A DNA stretch of 64,000 nucleotides from a virus, in the IMG/VR virus record IMGVR_UViG_3300035698_016797, positions 62,001 through 126,000 of that record, one strand, 5' to 3'. Positions 1 to 7,235 of the stretch are shown in pieces. The notes beneath the pieces were generated by a model. That model ran no database searches. It was given only the letters and a program-made list of their open reading frames with translations, and was not told the origin of the DNA. Positions within the stretch are counted from its first letter, which is position 1; each line of letters opens with the position of its first letter. A program made the translations under genes and the position numbers.

Positions 1-33
1 CTTAGAAGCAGCCAGAACGAAAGTTCCGCCAAA

Positions 34-429
34 TCAGTCATTATTAGAGTGTTCAATACGATGACAATTAGCACATAGCAAATTACACTTGTCAAGCTCT
101 CCTTTAATTCTCTCAAATGATCGAGTATTGCTTCCAATTGCAAGTTCTTTAACATTTGAGTCTACATGGTGAAAGTCAAATACTTCAAGATGGTTTATGT
201 TATTATATCCACATGATGCACATTTTCCACCTTTGTATAATACGGCCATCCTCTTAATATTACGTCTTCTGACTAAACTGTAAGCTTTGCGACAATCAAT
301 ACACAGCTGATCGTAATATTTCCAAATTTGACCATTCTTACCATGTTGTTGTTGCTTGTAGAATTCTGAAATTTGTTTTGTGCGCTTGCAAGCTTTGCAA
401 GTCTTTTCTAAGGCTTCAATTGCTTTCAT
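34..429 (-). CDS. HNH endonuclease
   Basis: Predicted metal-dependent DNA endonuclease of 131 residues. Two N-terminal zinc-type cysteine pairs (C11/C14 and C43/C46) precede a typical HNH core: C70/C73, the F-D-F-H-H motif at 84-88 whose histidines form the metal site, then C119 and the N-C-H at 121-123 with H127. Free-standing HNH enzymes of this form are common in phages as homing or DNA-processing nucleases. The start is backed by an AGGAGG-like site six bases upstream on the minus strand. It is the only minus-strand gene at this end and reads away from the rightward operon. No intron or split host gene is recognisable beside it, so whether it is a homing enzyme cannot be decided. The family assignment is firm; the biological target is unknown. 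Confidence 0.88.
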   Translation of the reverse strand: MKAIEALEKTCKACKRTKQISEFYKQQQHGKNGQIWKYYDQLCIDCRKAYSLVRRRNIKRMAVLYKGGKCASCGYNNINHLEVFDFHHVDSNVKELAIGSNTRSFERIKGELDKCNLLCANCHRIEHSNND

Positions 430-731
430 GATATCCTCCTATTGCAATATGACTACTCATTACTATATTACAACTAATAAGTGTAATTTGTCACTTGAAA
501 ATTCTAATAATGGCTGATTTGGTGCATCTAAGGAGTGGGACAAGTACCCAGCCAAGTGAGACTCGGCTTGGTCACAGAGCCAGAGATGACTTCTGGGACA
601 AATACAGCTAGTGGAAAAGCACCCCGTAACTGGTAAGGCAAATCCTTCTCTTTGGCGTAATAGCACACCACATTTCCTTTCGTCTGTTCAAGTTAACGAC
701 AATTCTCAAAATAAAAAACGGAGTAACAGTC
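430..731. other. non-coding stretch with GC-richer structured core
   Basis: This is the divergent region between the HNH gene and the rightward operon. The flanks are strongly AT-rich, but roughly 530-646 is visibly richer in G and C. The core contains an imperfect direct repeat (about 536-558 and 594-613, both beginning TGGGACAA) and short inverted repeats (CCAAG with CTTGG; GGCT with AGCC). I could not fold it as a tRNA and see no convincing coding frame: the 67-codon minus-strand frame across it has no clear ribosome site. It may hold promoters for both directions or a structured RNA; this is inference. Confidence 0.4.
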
Positions 732-1058
732 ATGATGGATAGCAAAGAAATTATACTCAGAATGCTCGACGTCATTCTTGCCGAAGCATTGATTGAAAGA
801 GCATCACAAATAAGATTCATCGACATCAGTGATGTCAAATTGTCGGTAGAATTTCTAATTGACGATGAGTGGGAAATTTGTGAAGAGATTCCTATTTATC
901 TAGCGGACTCTATTCTTGAAGGAATCGTTTCCGTGGACAACACAATCAGAAATACCACCTTGCCTTTTGGAGATCAAAAAGAAACTGCCGTTAAAATCAT
1001 AGTCTCTCAACGTGACAATGTTACAACGGTTAAGCTAGAACCATGTCAACCACAATAG
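732..1058 (+). CDS. small protein resembling a secretion-ATPase N-domain
   Basis: First gene of the rightward operon, 108 residues, acidic. A CGGAG site eight bases before the ATG supports the start. Function is not known. Residues about 14-65 (helix with ALIERASQIRF, then LSVEFLIDDEWE and a helix starting at IPIYL) resemble the small N2 domain of type II secretion and type IV pilus ATPases, where the equivalent is A-x-x-x-x-A-S-D-I-H followed by R-F-R-I-D-G. The ATPase domain itself is absent, so any role would be in protein binding rather than energy conversion. The resemblance is by eye and short. Its last 16 bases overlap the next gene. Confidence 0.75.
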   Translation: MMDSKEIILRMLDVILAEALIERASQIRFIDISDVKLSVEFLIDDEWEICEEIPIYLADSILEGIVSVDNTIRNTTLPFGDQKETAVKIIVSQRDNVTTVKLEPCQPQ

Positions 1059-1270
1059 AATGTGAGTTCCCATTCAAATCTTGCGTCCTGATAACAGAAC
1101 TTGGCTTAAGTGGAATAGTAGTAGCCGTCCTTTGGGACAGAGATGGAGTATTATACAAAGTAAGATATTTCCATGAAAAATCTGCAAAGGAAGTCTATTT
1201 CTTCTTTGAGGAATTGACAGCTGTTACCAGCGAGGATGGCACACCGAAAATGATAGGATTTGTGAAGTAA
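1043..1270 (+). CDS. small beta-rich phage protein
   Basis: Unknown 75-residue protein. The sequence is an alternation of hydrophobic strands with the stretch YKVRYFHEKSAKEVYFF followed by EEL, a pattern seen in many very small phage proteins that probably fold as an SH3-like barrel. No catalytic residues or membrane segments are apparent. It overlaps the preceding gene by 16 bases and its stop codon overlaps the next start (TAATG), so translation is probably coupled. The ribosome site before the chosen ATG is weak. Function cannot be assigned. Confidence 0.7.
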   Translation: MSTTIECEFPFKSCVLITELGLSGIVVAVLWDRDGVLYKVRYFHEKSAKEVYFFFEELTAVTSEDGTPKMIGFVK

Positions 1271-1635
1271 TGGCAATCTTTATAATTTTAATAGGAATAC
1301 TAACACTAAGGTTTGTGTACTGCAAAACCAGGATGCCACACTACTCTGAGCCTCCTCCAAGAATTGTCTCAAAAGCTACCTCTTATGGATATGGAAATCA
1401 CACCTTTCATGCTAATTCAACCAAAGAGGCTGAACAAATCATGGCTTCCTTCGATAGGGCTGACAAAAGGGATAAAATAGAAGAAGCTTTGAAAAAATTT
1501 AATTGGTGTCACATTTTGGACGCACGCAGGAAGTGTTCATTATGTGGCATTGATAGATATAGTCCAGAGTGGGAAACAAGATGTCCACAATCAAGCTACG
1601 AAATATGTGTAGAACACTACGGATTGAACCCGTGA
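1270..1635 (+). CDS. membrane-anchored protein with zinc-type cysteines
   Basis: Protein of 121 residues. The first 18 residues are a strongly hydrophobic segment without a signal cleavage site, so it is probably a single-pass, N-terminally anchored inner-membrane protein. The C-terminal half has CSLCG (about residue 90) followed by two further cysteines, which may bind a metal. The start shares one base with the previous stop (TAATG). I do not recognise a family. It lies in an operon of small genes that look like early host-interaction genes, but the specific role is unknown. Confidence 0.7.
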   Translation: MAIFIILIGILTLRFVYCKTRMPHYSEPPPRIVSKATSYGYGNHTFHANSTKEAEQIMASFDRADKRDKIEEALKKFNWCHILDARRKCSLCGIDRYSPEWETRCPQSSYEICVEHYGLNP

Positions 1636-1684
1636 GTTCATTTTAGAGGAACAAATTCAAATAAAAAATTGGACGAGAACAATC

Positions 1685-2350
1685 ATGAGTAAACAAAAAC
1701 ATAGAAGACAAACCGTGTGGGTTGGTGGAGACTTCCACTTTGATCACTGGCCAATCAATTTCCATTGCAACAGAGGATTCGACAACGTTGACGATATGAA
1801 TGATGCTCTCGTTCACAATTGGAACAGCAGAGTAAATAAAGGTGACCTGATGATTGTAGTTGGTGACCTTGCGTGGAAGCGACACAGAAAGTGGTGCAAC
1901 GTCCTGAACGGGAGTAAGATTCTCGTGCGAGGAAACCACGACAAGATGCCATTGCTGTCACTAGAACAATTCTCAGAGGTACACGACACGTTGTGCCGTA
2001 GATACTCTGGAACCTCGTGCTACTTTCATCACTATGCACAAAGAGTGTGGCCAGGAATGTACGGAAGAGTAACAGGCAGTGGTGTTGTCATACCTCCAGC
2101 CGTACACTTATATGCCCACAGCCACGGAACACTGGAAGATTGGACTCATACCCACTCTATTGATGTCGGAGTCGATGTATGGGGCTTAGCACCCATCAGG
2201 CTTGACGCTGTAGTAAGTATGGTACAAGAGAGAACCTTAAACAGTCCAGTGATTGATGATTCTGAAACAAAAAGAGAAGTTATGCGCAAGAAAAGACTTG
2301 TTCTGAGCGAACGCAACCTCAAATTTCTCAAAAGATGGAGAAACCAATAA
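1685..2350 (+). CDS. calcineurin-like metallophosphoesterase
   Basis: Predicted two-metal phosphoesterase, 221 residues. The family motifs are in order: D-F-H at 16-18, G-D at 60-61, G-N-H-D at 83-86, a conserved histidine in the FHHY stretch near 116, and H-S-H near 145-147. The spacing is typical of small single-domain members such as YfcE-type or nucleotide/cyclic nucleotide phosphodiesterases, so substrate cannot be predicted. It is cytoplasmic, with no signal or membrane segment. It follows a 50-base gap, and its stop is one base ahead of the next ATG. A second, unrelated metallophosphoesterase is encoded at 32733-33992. Confidence 0.85.
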   Translation: MSKQKHRRQTVWVGGDFHFDHWPINFHCNRGFDNVDDMNDALVHNWNSRVNKGDLMIVVGDLAWKRHRKWCNVLNGSKILVRGNHDKMPLLSLEQFSEVHDTLCRRYSGTSCYFHHYAQRVWPGMYGRVTGSGVVIPPAVHLYAHSHGTLEDWTHTHSIDVGVDVWGLAPIRLDAVVSMVQERTLNSPVIDDSETKREVMRKKRLVLSERNLKFLKRWRNQ

Positions 2351-2351
2351 G

Positions 2352-2624
2352 ATGTTACAATTTTTAGCAGAACTAATAGGATTACTATCTATGGCACTAT
2401 GTATAGTAGGAACCCTGCTCCGTGGAGTGTGGCTTGCAGAACCTATGGCCAAATTCTATTGTGGCAAAATTACCATGAGAGGAGGAAGGATACACTCCCT
2501 CTCGTCCAAAATGAAGGAACGTTTAACTAAAGACTTTAAGAGGGGTTCTCTTCTAGTGGCGGCAGCATTAACCGCATTCTTCTTTCTTATAGTTCTCCTT
2601 CTTGAGAGGATTCCATCATGGTAG
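2352..2624 (+). CDS. small two-helix membrane protein
   Basis: Unknown protein of 90 residues with two predicted transmembrane segments, residues about 4-25 and 67-85, joined by a basic loop of about 40 residues. This gives a hairpin topology. Two-helix phage proteins can be holins, superinfection exclusion proteins or host-membrane modulators. The location among early-type genes and the absence of a neighbouring lysin make a holin call unsupported. It overlaps the next gene by seven bases. Confidence 0.65.
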   Translation: MLQFLAELIGLLSMALCIVGTLLRGVWLAEPMAKFYCGKITMRGGRIHSLSSKMKERLTKDFKRGSLLVAAALTAFFFLIVLLLERIPSW

Positions 2625-2989
2625 AAGTGTTAAATAGAAAAGATATTCCAGAACCATTCCACTGGCCCTTGTGGTACGTATACATTGGAAGACCATCACC
2701 TCTCGGGAACCCATTTGTTATAGGAAAAGATGGGACGAGAGAGGAAGTCGTTACCAAGTATGCTGAATGGTTGAGTGTAAACCTGGAGAGTGATGAAGCA
2801 ATGACTTTAGAACTCTGTAAGCTACTTGAAACATTCCAAAAACATGGAAAGCTGGGATTGGTATGCTGGTGTGCTCCTGAACTATGCCACGGAGACGTTA
2901 TAAAACGTATACTCTTGAGCGTAGCTAGAGGATTGTCTACACCAGGAGACTATATCACTGAGAGAAACGATGAACACTCCAAACTATAG
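2618..2989 (+). CDS. DUF4326 family protein
   Basis: Protein of 123 residues that matches the DUF4326 pattern: the segment IGRPSPLGNPF at 23-33 and the cysteine-containing CWCAPELCHGDVI at 83-95. Members are frequent in phages and occasionally in bacteria; their biochemical role is not established, though the conserved cysteines and histidine suggest metal binding or catalysis. A GAGAGGA ribosome site seven bases upstream fixes the start, which lies inside the end of the preceding gene. The last 20 bases overlap the next gene. Confidence 0.85.
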   Translation: MVEVLNRKDIPEPFHWPLWYVYIGRPSPLGNPFVIGKDGTREEVVTKYAEWLSVNLESDEAMTLELCKLLETFQKHGKLGLVCWCAPELCHGDVIKRILLSVARGLSTPGDYITERNDEHSKL

Positions 2990-3269
2990 ATCTGGAGACA
3001 AACCTTGTACATATTGTATGTACTGTACCTATTGGAGGCGCTTTATAGAACACTGTCGCTTTGACAGATACAATAACGACAAAAGGAGAACGTGTAACAA
3101 CTTTGCACGAAGAAAACAATTGGACCATCCCGTTGTAAGATTCAGAGTAGTTGCCTTGTTTTTATCTCCTATTGTTGCCACTCTTGCAGTTATAGTTTCC
3201 ATTCCATGCATTTTCTTATACACAACAGTCCGTTGGTCAACATGGGAAATACAACCAGATGAAACATAA
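2970..3269 (+). CDS. cysteine-rich protein with membrane segment
   Basis: Unknown 99-residue protein. The N-terminal third has C-x2-C, then further cysteines in the order C-x(9)-C-x(13)-C followed by N-x-F, a compact metal-binding arrangement. Residues about 62-88 form a hydrophobic transmembrane helix, so the cysteine module would sit on one face of the membrane. The following gene carries a related cysteine pattern, which suggests the two are diverged paralogues. The start lies within the DUF4326 gene and has a GAGAG ribosome site. Confidence 0.65.
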   Translation: MNTPNYRSGDKPCTYCMYCTYWRRFIEHCRFDRYNNDKRRTCNNFARRKQLDHPVVRFRVVALFLSPIVATLAVIVSIPCIFLYTTVRWSTWEIQPDET

Positions 3270-3636
3270 AAACACTGATATTTATGATTACAAAGAAGCT
3301 TCTGTTCCAACCACAGAAAGAAGATGTTTCCAATGTGCAAACATGTTCGGTTTGGATCACGAAGGCAAGCTTGGAGCATACTGTCACCTGGAAAGCAGAT
3401 ATGTATGTGCCGCATTGGGAACGTGTGGTTGCTTTGTAGAAATGCAACCGTTCATTCCATACAATGGGGAGTATGAAAAGACCAGTTACTTCGTTAGACT
3501 CAAGACTGGAGTAGTTTGGGGACCGTGCTGGCCTAACGCTGGTAAGTTCAACCTCCTCAACGGTACTGGTGATGTGATAGAAGAAGAGGATATAGACTCA
3601 ATAAGAAGAACATGTCTCTATCCTAACGAGGTGTAG
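3259..3636 (+). CDS. cysteine-rich small protein
   Basis: Unknown protein of 125 residues. It contains C-x2-C near residue 22 (RRCFQC), then three more cysteines (GAYC, RYVC, GTCGCF), a spacing like that of the preceding gene product, so a small zinc or iron-sulfur fold is plausible. No membrane segment is seen. It overlaps the previous gene by 11 bases and ends two bases before the next start. The ribosome site is weak, consistent with coupled translation. Confidence 0.65.
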   Translation: MKHKNTDIYDYKEASVPTTERRCFQCANMFGLDHEGKLGAYCHLESRYVCAALGTCGCFVEMQPFIPYNGEYEKTSYFVRLKTGVVWGPCWPNAGKFNLLNGTGDVIEEEDIDSIRRTCLYPNEV

Positions 3637-3637
3637 A

Positions 3638-3928
3638 ATGAAACACACCATAATGAACGAAGAGCAGAAAATAAGACTGGAACAGTTAAAGTCTAGGCTT
3701 AAAAGCGTAATTAAACATTTTGACATGGCCGGAAAGGGAGACTTAATACATCGTGTTATAGGTCTCAAGTGTGGATGTTATGGATGGATCAATTGTATTC
3801 ATAGATATGAAACCACGGAACCACAACCATGGTCAAAACGTAAATCAATAGATGAAATTCTTGATGCATTTGAAATAATGCTAGTCAAACTGGAAACCAT
3901 GAAGAAGACGGGGATAATAGTAAAATGA
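3638..3928 (+). CDS. hypothetical protein
   Basis: Unknown 96-residue protein. Charged helices at both ends (residues 8-30 and 68-88) flank a short middle segment with three cysteines and a tryptophan (KCGCYGWINC). The first of two possible ATGs is chosen because GAGGTG lies four bases upstream. Its end overlaps the next start by four bases (ATGA), so the two are translationally coupled. No family is recognised. Confidence 0.65.
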   Translation: MKHTIMNEEQKIRLEQLKSRLKSVIKHFDMAGKGDLIHRVIGLKCGCYGWINCIHRYETTEPQPWSKRKSIDEILDAFEIMLVKLETMKKTGIIVK

Positions 3929-4233
3929 GTAACGAACAAGACAAAACCAAAGAACAAGAAGAACTGCCAAAGGCAGACTATTACCTCTTACTGATTTGTG
4001 TAGATGGTAAGCTGGACTGGTTTCAATCTAATAATCTTGGAAAGATTCAAGAACAAATAGATATGGCACAAGAGTTCGCAGCTCTGGACGAACTTTCACA
4101 CGAAATCAAGACTGCCATACATGCCTGTATGTTTACACAGGTTAATGGATTGCCGTTCCCATTTAGACAGTTCGCACCTAGTCATACAGCTCTTGATCTT
4201 GACAACAAGCCTCCAGAAGATGAATGTGTGTGA
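3925..4233 (+). CDS. hypothetical protein
   Basis: Unknown 102-residue acidic protein. It begins with a highly charged, probably disordered stretch (residues 1-15), followed by a mixed alpha/beta region without cysteines or membrane helices. The ATG overlaps the previous stop. There is nothing in the sequence that indicates a function; it is kept as a gene because it continues the tight, same-strand overlap pattern of the operon. Confidence 0.6.
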   Translation: MSNEQDKTKEQEELPKADYYLLLICVDGKLDWFQSNNLGKIQEQIDMAQEFAALDELSHEIKTAIHACMFTQVNGLPFPFRQFAPSHTALDLDNKPPEDECV

Positions 4234-4234
4234 C

Positions 4235-4459
4235 ATGGAAAAAGATAGAAGGTATAGAATCGTCTCTGACTATGGTTTTGGAGACAAGTGTTGGATAGAA
4301 AGAGATCTTACTGAAGAAGAGGCATTAAAAGCCATCAATGATCAAGGCGGATATGACTTCGAAACCCTTGAAGCAGCTCTTGACTACGACTATGGGATCT
4401 ACTCCGTAGAAGATGATAACCTAAACGACGAAGAAGATTGGGACTGGATGGACTCATGA
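4235..4459 (+). CDS. small acidic protein
   Basis: Unknown 74-residue protein, very acidic at its C-terminus (many Asp/Glu in the last 20 residues). The frame is open further upstream, but the start chosen is the ATG just after the previous gene's stop; an in-frame ATG at 4220 is an alternative and neither has a strong ribosome site. The fold appears to be a short strand-helix unit with the motif DLTEEEALKAI. The stop overlaps the next ATG (ATGA). Acidic small phage proteins are sometimes DNA mimics, but nothing specific supports that here. Confidence 0.55.
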   Translation: MEKDRRYRIVSDYGFGDKCWIERDLTEEEALKAINDQGGYDFETLEAALDYDYGIYSVEDDNLNDEEDWDWMDS

Positions 4460-4773
4460 AATCAAACGAAACAATGATAATGCAAAAAGGTATGGCAATA
4501 ATAACGGTAGTGTTTGTCCAAATATTAGTTATGGCTTCAGATATAGTTCTGATTGCCGCAGGATGTTGTCTGGGATACATCTCTGGATATGCAACTCCCG
4601 ACTTTAAAACCTACTTCACAATCTTTGGACTCGTTACCGCCATAGCTCTCATGTGGATTCCAACCAGAGACAGCGGGGGATTATTTTATTCATGGAAGCC
4701 TAGTAACATTCGTTTATTCTACAAATCCATGCTATCAATACTAAATGAAGAGGTGGAAAATGAGAATGAATAG
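4456..4773 (+). CDS. small membrane protein
   Basis: Unknown 105-residue protein with two or three hydrophobic segments (about residues 7-25, 28-44 and 50-68), so it is an integral membrane protein. The start used is the ATG overlapping the previous stop (ATGA) rather than the ATG at 4438, because of the coupling pattern in this operon. The C-terminal 30 residues are soluble. No family is recognised, and there is no adjacent lysis gene that would point to holin function. Confidence 0.6.
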   Translation: MKSNETMIMQKGMAIITVVFVQILVMASDIVLIAAGCCLGYISGYATPDFKTYFTIFGLVTAIALMWIPTRDSGGLFYSWKPSNIRLFYKSMLSILNEEVENENE

Positions 4774-5068
4774 GGAAGAATTGAAAGAGTGGCTCGGAAG
4801 AGCTACCCTGAAGCACTCTCATAAGAAACAGGGAAGAGGATACAATATCATAGACACACGAATCTATGAAGTAGATGGAGAACTATTCTCTCTCCAGTTT
4901 TGTAACGGACACACTTCTCCTGTATTTACGGTAGGGCGTGGTTACATTCACGGGACATACGAACCGACGCCGGTAACTGAGACAGTGACTCAACAAATGT
5001 TTACTGTTACAGAGTTCACAGACGAAGGTGGTAATGAAGTGAGCAGACATGAATTGGAAAATTCCTAA
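4760..5068 (+). CDS. hypothetical protein
   Basis: Unknown 102-residue protein. The start at 4760 is preferred over 4745 because AAGAGG lies six bases upstream. The sequence has a basic helical N-terminus (REELKEWLGRATLKHSHKK) followed by beta strands and a second strand-rich half ending in a charged tail. No cysteines or membrane helices. It overlaps the preceding gene by 14 bases and shares one base with the next start (TAATG). Confidence 0.6.
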   Translation: MRMNREELKEWLGRATLKHSHKKQGRGYNIIDTRIYEVDGELFSLQFCNGHTSPVFTVGRGYIHGTYEPTPVTETVTQQMFTVTEFTDEGGNEVSRHELENS

Positions 5069-5382
5069 TGAAATCAGAAAACCGTGGGAATGAAATATTT
5101 TTCAGCATACTCAAGCAAGAATGGCTGTACGTTGATAACAACAGTAGTGTAGGAGACAATTGTAAAACACGAGCATGTGGACGTTGTGGCAAACATCGAA
5201 CGCCAGAAGGACATGATGCATGTCTTGGTACATTGCCCGGTGTTAAGAATGCTTGTTGTGGATATGGCGTAGAAGATGATGCATACGTGCAATTCTTAGA
5301 CGGCAGTACTGTTACAGGAGAGTTGGCTCGTGCTATACACACACAGATGAAGACCAAAAGAGATATGAATACATGTGCTTAG
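5068..5382 (+). CDS. cysteine-rich phage protein
   Basis: Last gene of the rightward operon, 104 residues. The centre carries a dense cysteine and histidine motif: C-G-R-C-G-K-H at about 37-43, then HDACLGTLPG and NACCGYG, ending in a strand around AYVQFLDG. This short pattern recurs in unrelated phage genomes as an uncharacterised protein and probably binds zinc. The start is coupled to the previous stop (TAATG). A hairpin and T-run begin inside its last codons and follow it. Confidence 0.7.
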   Translation: MKSENRGNEIFFSILKQEWLYVDNNSSVGDNCKTRACGRCGKHRTPEGHDACLGTLPGVKNACCGYGVEDDAYVQFLDGSTVTGELARAIHTQMKTKRDMNTCA

Positions 5383-5408
5383 GCGCGTGTGTTTATATCT
5401 TTTTTTTT
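5371..5408 (+). terminator. rho-independent terminator of rightward operon
   Basis: An eight-pair stem (5371-5378 with 5385-5392, three of the pairs G-U) with a six-base loop is followed within eight bases by a run of nine T. It overlaps the 3' end of the last gene of the operon. Position and orientation fit termination of rightward transcription; the stem is of moderate strength. Confidence 0.5.
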
Positions 5409-5476
5409 ATTTGTCTATATCCATTATCGCGTTAAATATATACACCGCGTGCTAGTTTTCCCCAAGAATCTTTCCC

Positions 5477-5506
5477 AAAAAGAAGGGGCCACTTAAATGT
5501 GACCCC
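5477..5506 (-). terminator. rho-independent terminator of leftward genes
   Basis: The arms at 5485-5492 and 5499-5506 form a GGGG/CCCC-based stem with one mismatch and a six-base loop. On the minus strand the stem is followed directly by TTCTTTTT (5484-5477). It lies just past the stop of the Rad52-like gene, the last gene of the leftward block, so it probably ends that transcript. Confidence 0.6.
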
Positions 5507-5537
5507 TCCATAGACAACGAATAACATGAAAACTCTA

Positions 5538-6269
5538 CTACATCTTAGTCCTCCAGAATAGATGCTCACCGTTGATAATCCTCTGAGCATCAGAAAATGG
5601 TACTTCAGACCATTTCTCCACCTCTAGGAATTTGATCAAGTCTTTTTGAGTTCTTCCTTTAGACTTAAGGGTGTTTTTTATTGTGTTGACCTGTGCCAAT
5701 GTCGCAACCTTCTGTACGTTGGCAGCAAGTCTGTCCTTTTCCTCCTGTGTTAGTTCCACAGGCTCATCTACAAACGTAGTCTCAGGAGAATCGTCACTGT
5801 CGTAGAGATCCAGTGCGACGCCAAAAAGTGTGGCGCACTTCTTCATAGCGTCTGTGGATGCCTTCTTCAGATCATCTCCAAGTGAGATTATGTTGCTCGT
5901 AGACCTTTTCCTCATGATCTGAGAACCTCCCCACTGCTCCTTGATAATTTCTACCTCATGAGTCGTGGATATGGTTCTCGTTGTGACTACATCGCCTACC
6001 TTTTCCTCTATAACCTGGACCGAAGTCTCAGGAACCTTGATCGTCAGCTGTCCGAGAACAGCAATATGATCAGCGGTGTAGTCAATTTCCCGGTCCTTCA
6101 CGACATACGTCCATTCGTGACCGAAAACTTCATTAAGACGGCGAATCACATTACTTCCTGCAACGTAACTCACCTTCCTTGCATACTCTCCACTGCCTCC
6201 AACATCTCTGTGTTTGATTAGAGGTTCTGGAAACGGAGCATTCAATGCTTTCATCAATGTACTATTCAT
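5538..6269 (-). CDS. Rad52/Rad22-like single-strand annealing protein
   Basis: Predicted recombination mediator of 243 residues that anneals complementary single strands. The N-terminal 140 residues fit the Rad52/Rad22 family: YARKVSYVAG then a helix ending in FGHEWTYVV (about 30-57), a beta hairpin region, and the signature GDDLKKASTDAMKKCATLFGV (about 130-150) before LYDSD. The C-terminal part is helical and variable, as in phage Rad52-like proteins. The ATG has GGAG nine bases upstream and overlaps the previous gene by eight bases. The phage also encodes RecA and a RuvC-like resolvase, so this would serve annealing-type recombination or loading of recombinase. Confidence 0.85.
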   Translation of the reverse strand: MNSTLMKALNAPFPEPLIKHRDVGGSGEYARKVSYVAGSNVIRRLNEVFGHEWTYVVKDREIDYTADHIAVLGQLTIKVPETSVQVIEEKVGDVVTTRTISTTHEVEIIKEQWGGSQIMRKRSTSNIISLGDDLKKASTDAMKKCATLFGVALDLYDSDDSPETTFVDEPVELTQEEKDRLAANVQKVATLAQVNTIKNTLKSKGRTQKDLIKFLEVEKWSEVPFSDAQRIINGEHLFWRTKM

Positions 6270-6996
6270 TCGTTCTAACTCCTATTACTATTTGACTCCG
6301 CTCTTTGGCGGATTCTATCTTACTCATAATATAGTTGTACATTTCAAAATTCCAAGTCGTTTCGCACATTTTATTTTCCAACCAGTAAGTTAAAGGAGAT
6401 GAGGGCAGTCGGATAGTGGGATAGTAGGAATAAAATCGCACTTCAGAAAACTTGTTCCTGACAGATGCCACTATGTTCTCCGCAAAGAGGGACGGATACA
6501 CTTTCCCGATTGAGTATCCATAGGTCTCCTCAGGAAGGGTCACGTACAAATGGGCCTGCTGTTTTACAACTTCAGGTATAGGATACAAGTCATTCCCGTG
6601 CAACCAATCCACTATCACGACTGCCCCCAAAAGCTTTTTGATCTCAGGGTCTTCCCACTCTATCTTCTCCAAATGATTAACAATGGATTCTCTATCAGCC
6701 AAAGCGTTGGAGAAAAGATAAAAGACAGATGCTCTTCTGCGGGATTTTATAGGGGTCAATAGTCCCGCAGTATGGTGTGTTATCTCTTCCTTTATGACTT
6801 CGTCCTCAGCCAACCAGGAATATACTGTGTCTACATCTTCTGCAAACGATTCGATACGAGAGTTACAACGAATACAACGCTTGGTTAAAAAATACAAAGA
6901 CTCCTTGTCAGGGAGAAGAGGGTATCTCACACCCTCATACTCCTTGAAAGGAATCTCGTAATGAGCCTTGCATTTTGGACATCTAACTGTCGTCAT
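6262..6996 (-). CDS. hypothetical protein with N-terminal zinc ribbon
   Basis: Unknown 244-residue protein. The N-terminus has two cysteine pairs (C-P-K-C near residue 6 and C-I-R-C near residue 41), with the spacing of a zinc ribbon. The remaining 190 residues are a mixed alpha/beta region rich in aromatic residues, with no motif that I recognise. AAGGAG five bases upstream fixes the start. It lies between a small HTH protein and the annealing protein, overlapping both, which suggests a nucleic-acid related role; this is context only. Confidence 0.7.
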   Translation of the reverse strand: MTTVRCPKCKAHYEIPFKEYEGVRYPLLPDKESLYFLTKRCIRCNSRIESFAEDVDTVYSWLAEDEVIKEEITHHTAGLLTPIKSRRRASVFYLFSNALADRESIVNHLEKIEWEDPEIKKLLGAVVIVDWLHGNDLYPIPEVVKQQAHLYVTLPEETYGYSIGKVYPSLFAENIVASVRNKFSEVRFYSYYPTIRLPSSPLTYWLENKMCETTWNFEMYNYIMSKIESAKERSQIVIGVRTNE

Positions 6997-7234
6997 CGCA
7001 ACTCCTTCTCATACTCACAATCTTCTTTCTGCCTTTAGACTTTCCTTCCTCTTCAAGTTCTTCAAGACGTGCGAGCTGAGCACGAGTCAATGTAATTTCA
7101 CGAAGCCATCCAGAAAGACTTCCTCGCGATATTTTGATACCCATCGCACGCATCTTCTGAATAATCTCCGAATAGCTATTACCCTTCCTTCGAAGAGCTA
7201 TGGCAATACGTTTTGACTCGTCTTTCCTGTTCAT
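6983..7234 (-). CDS. small helix-turn-helix protein
   Basis: Protein of 83 residues with a resolvase-like helix-turn-helix: IALRRKGNSYSEIIQKM followed by ISRGSLSGWLREI. The form (short helix, G-x-S-x-x-E-I, then S-x-G-S-L-S-x-W) is like that of small phage DNA-binding or terminase-small-subunit-like proteins. The C-terminal 30 residues are charged and likely a helix. The start at 7234 has GGTGGA close upstream and directly follows the previous stop; the frame is open to 7270 but no ribosome site precedes that codon. A regulator of the leftward block is plausible but unproven. Confidence 0.7.
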   Translation of the reverse strand: MNRKDESKRIAIALRRKGNSYSEIIQKMRAMGIKISRGSLSGWLREITLTRAQLARLEELEEEGKSKGRKKIVSMRRSCDDDS

Positions 7235-7235
7235 A

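Noticed and set aside
463-666. 67-codon minus-strand frame upstream of the HNH gene
   Set aside because: Lies across the GC-richer hairpin region, has no ribosome site, unusual cysteine/serine composition and no recognisable family.
3029-3447. Minus-strand open frames opposite the small gene operon
   Set aside because: They lack ribosome sites and overlap well-packed rightward genes; they look like shadow frames.
2352-4773. Holin calls for the small membrane proteins at 2352-2624 and 4456-4773
   Set aside because: Topology alone is not enough, and no endolysin lies nearby.
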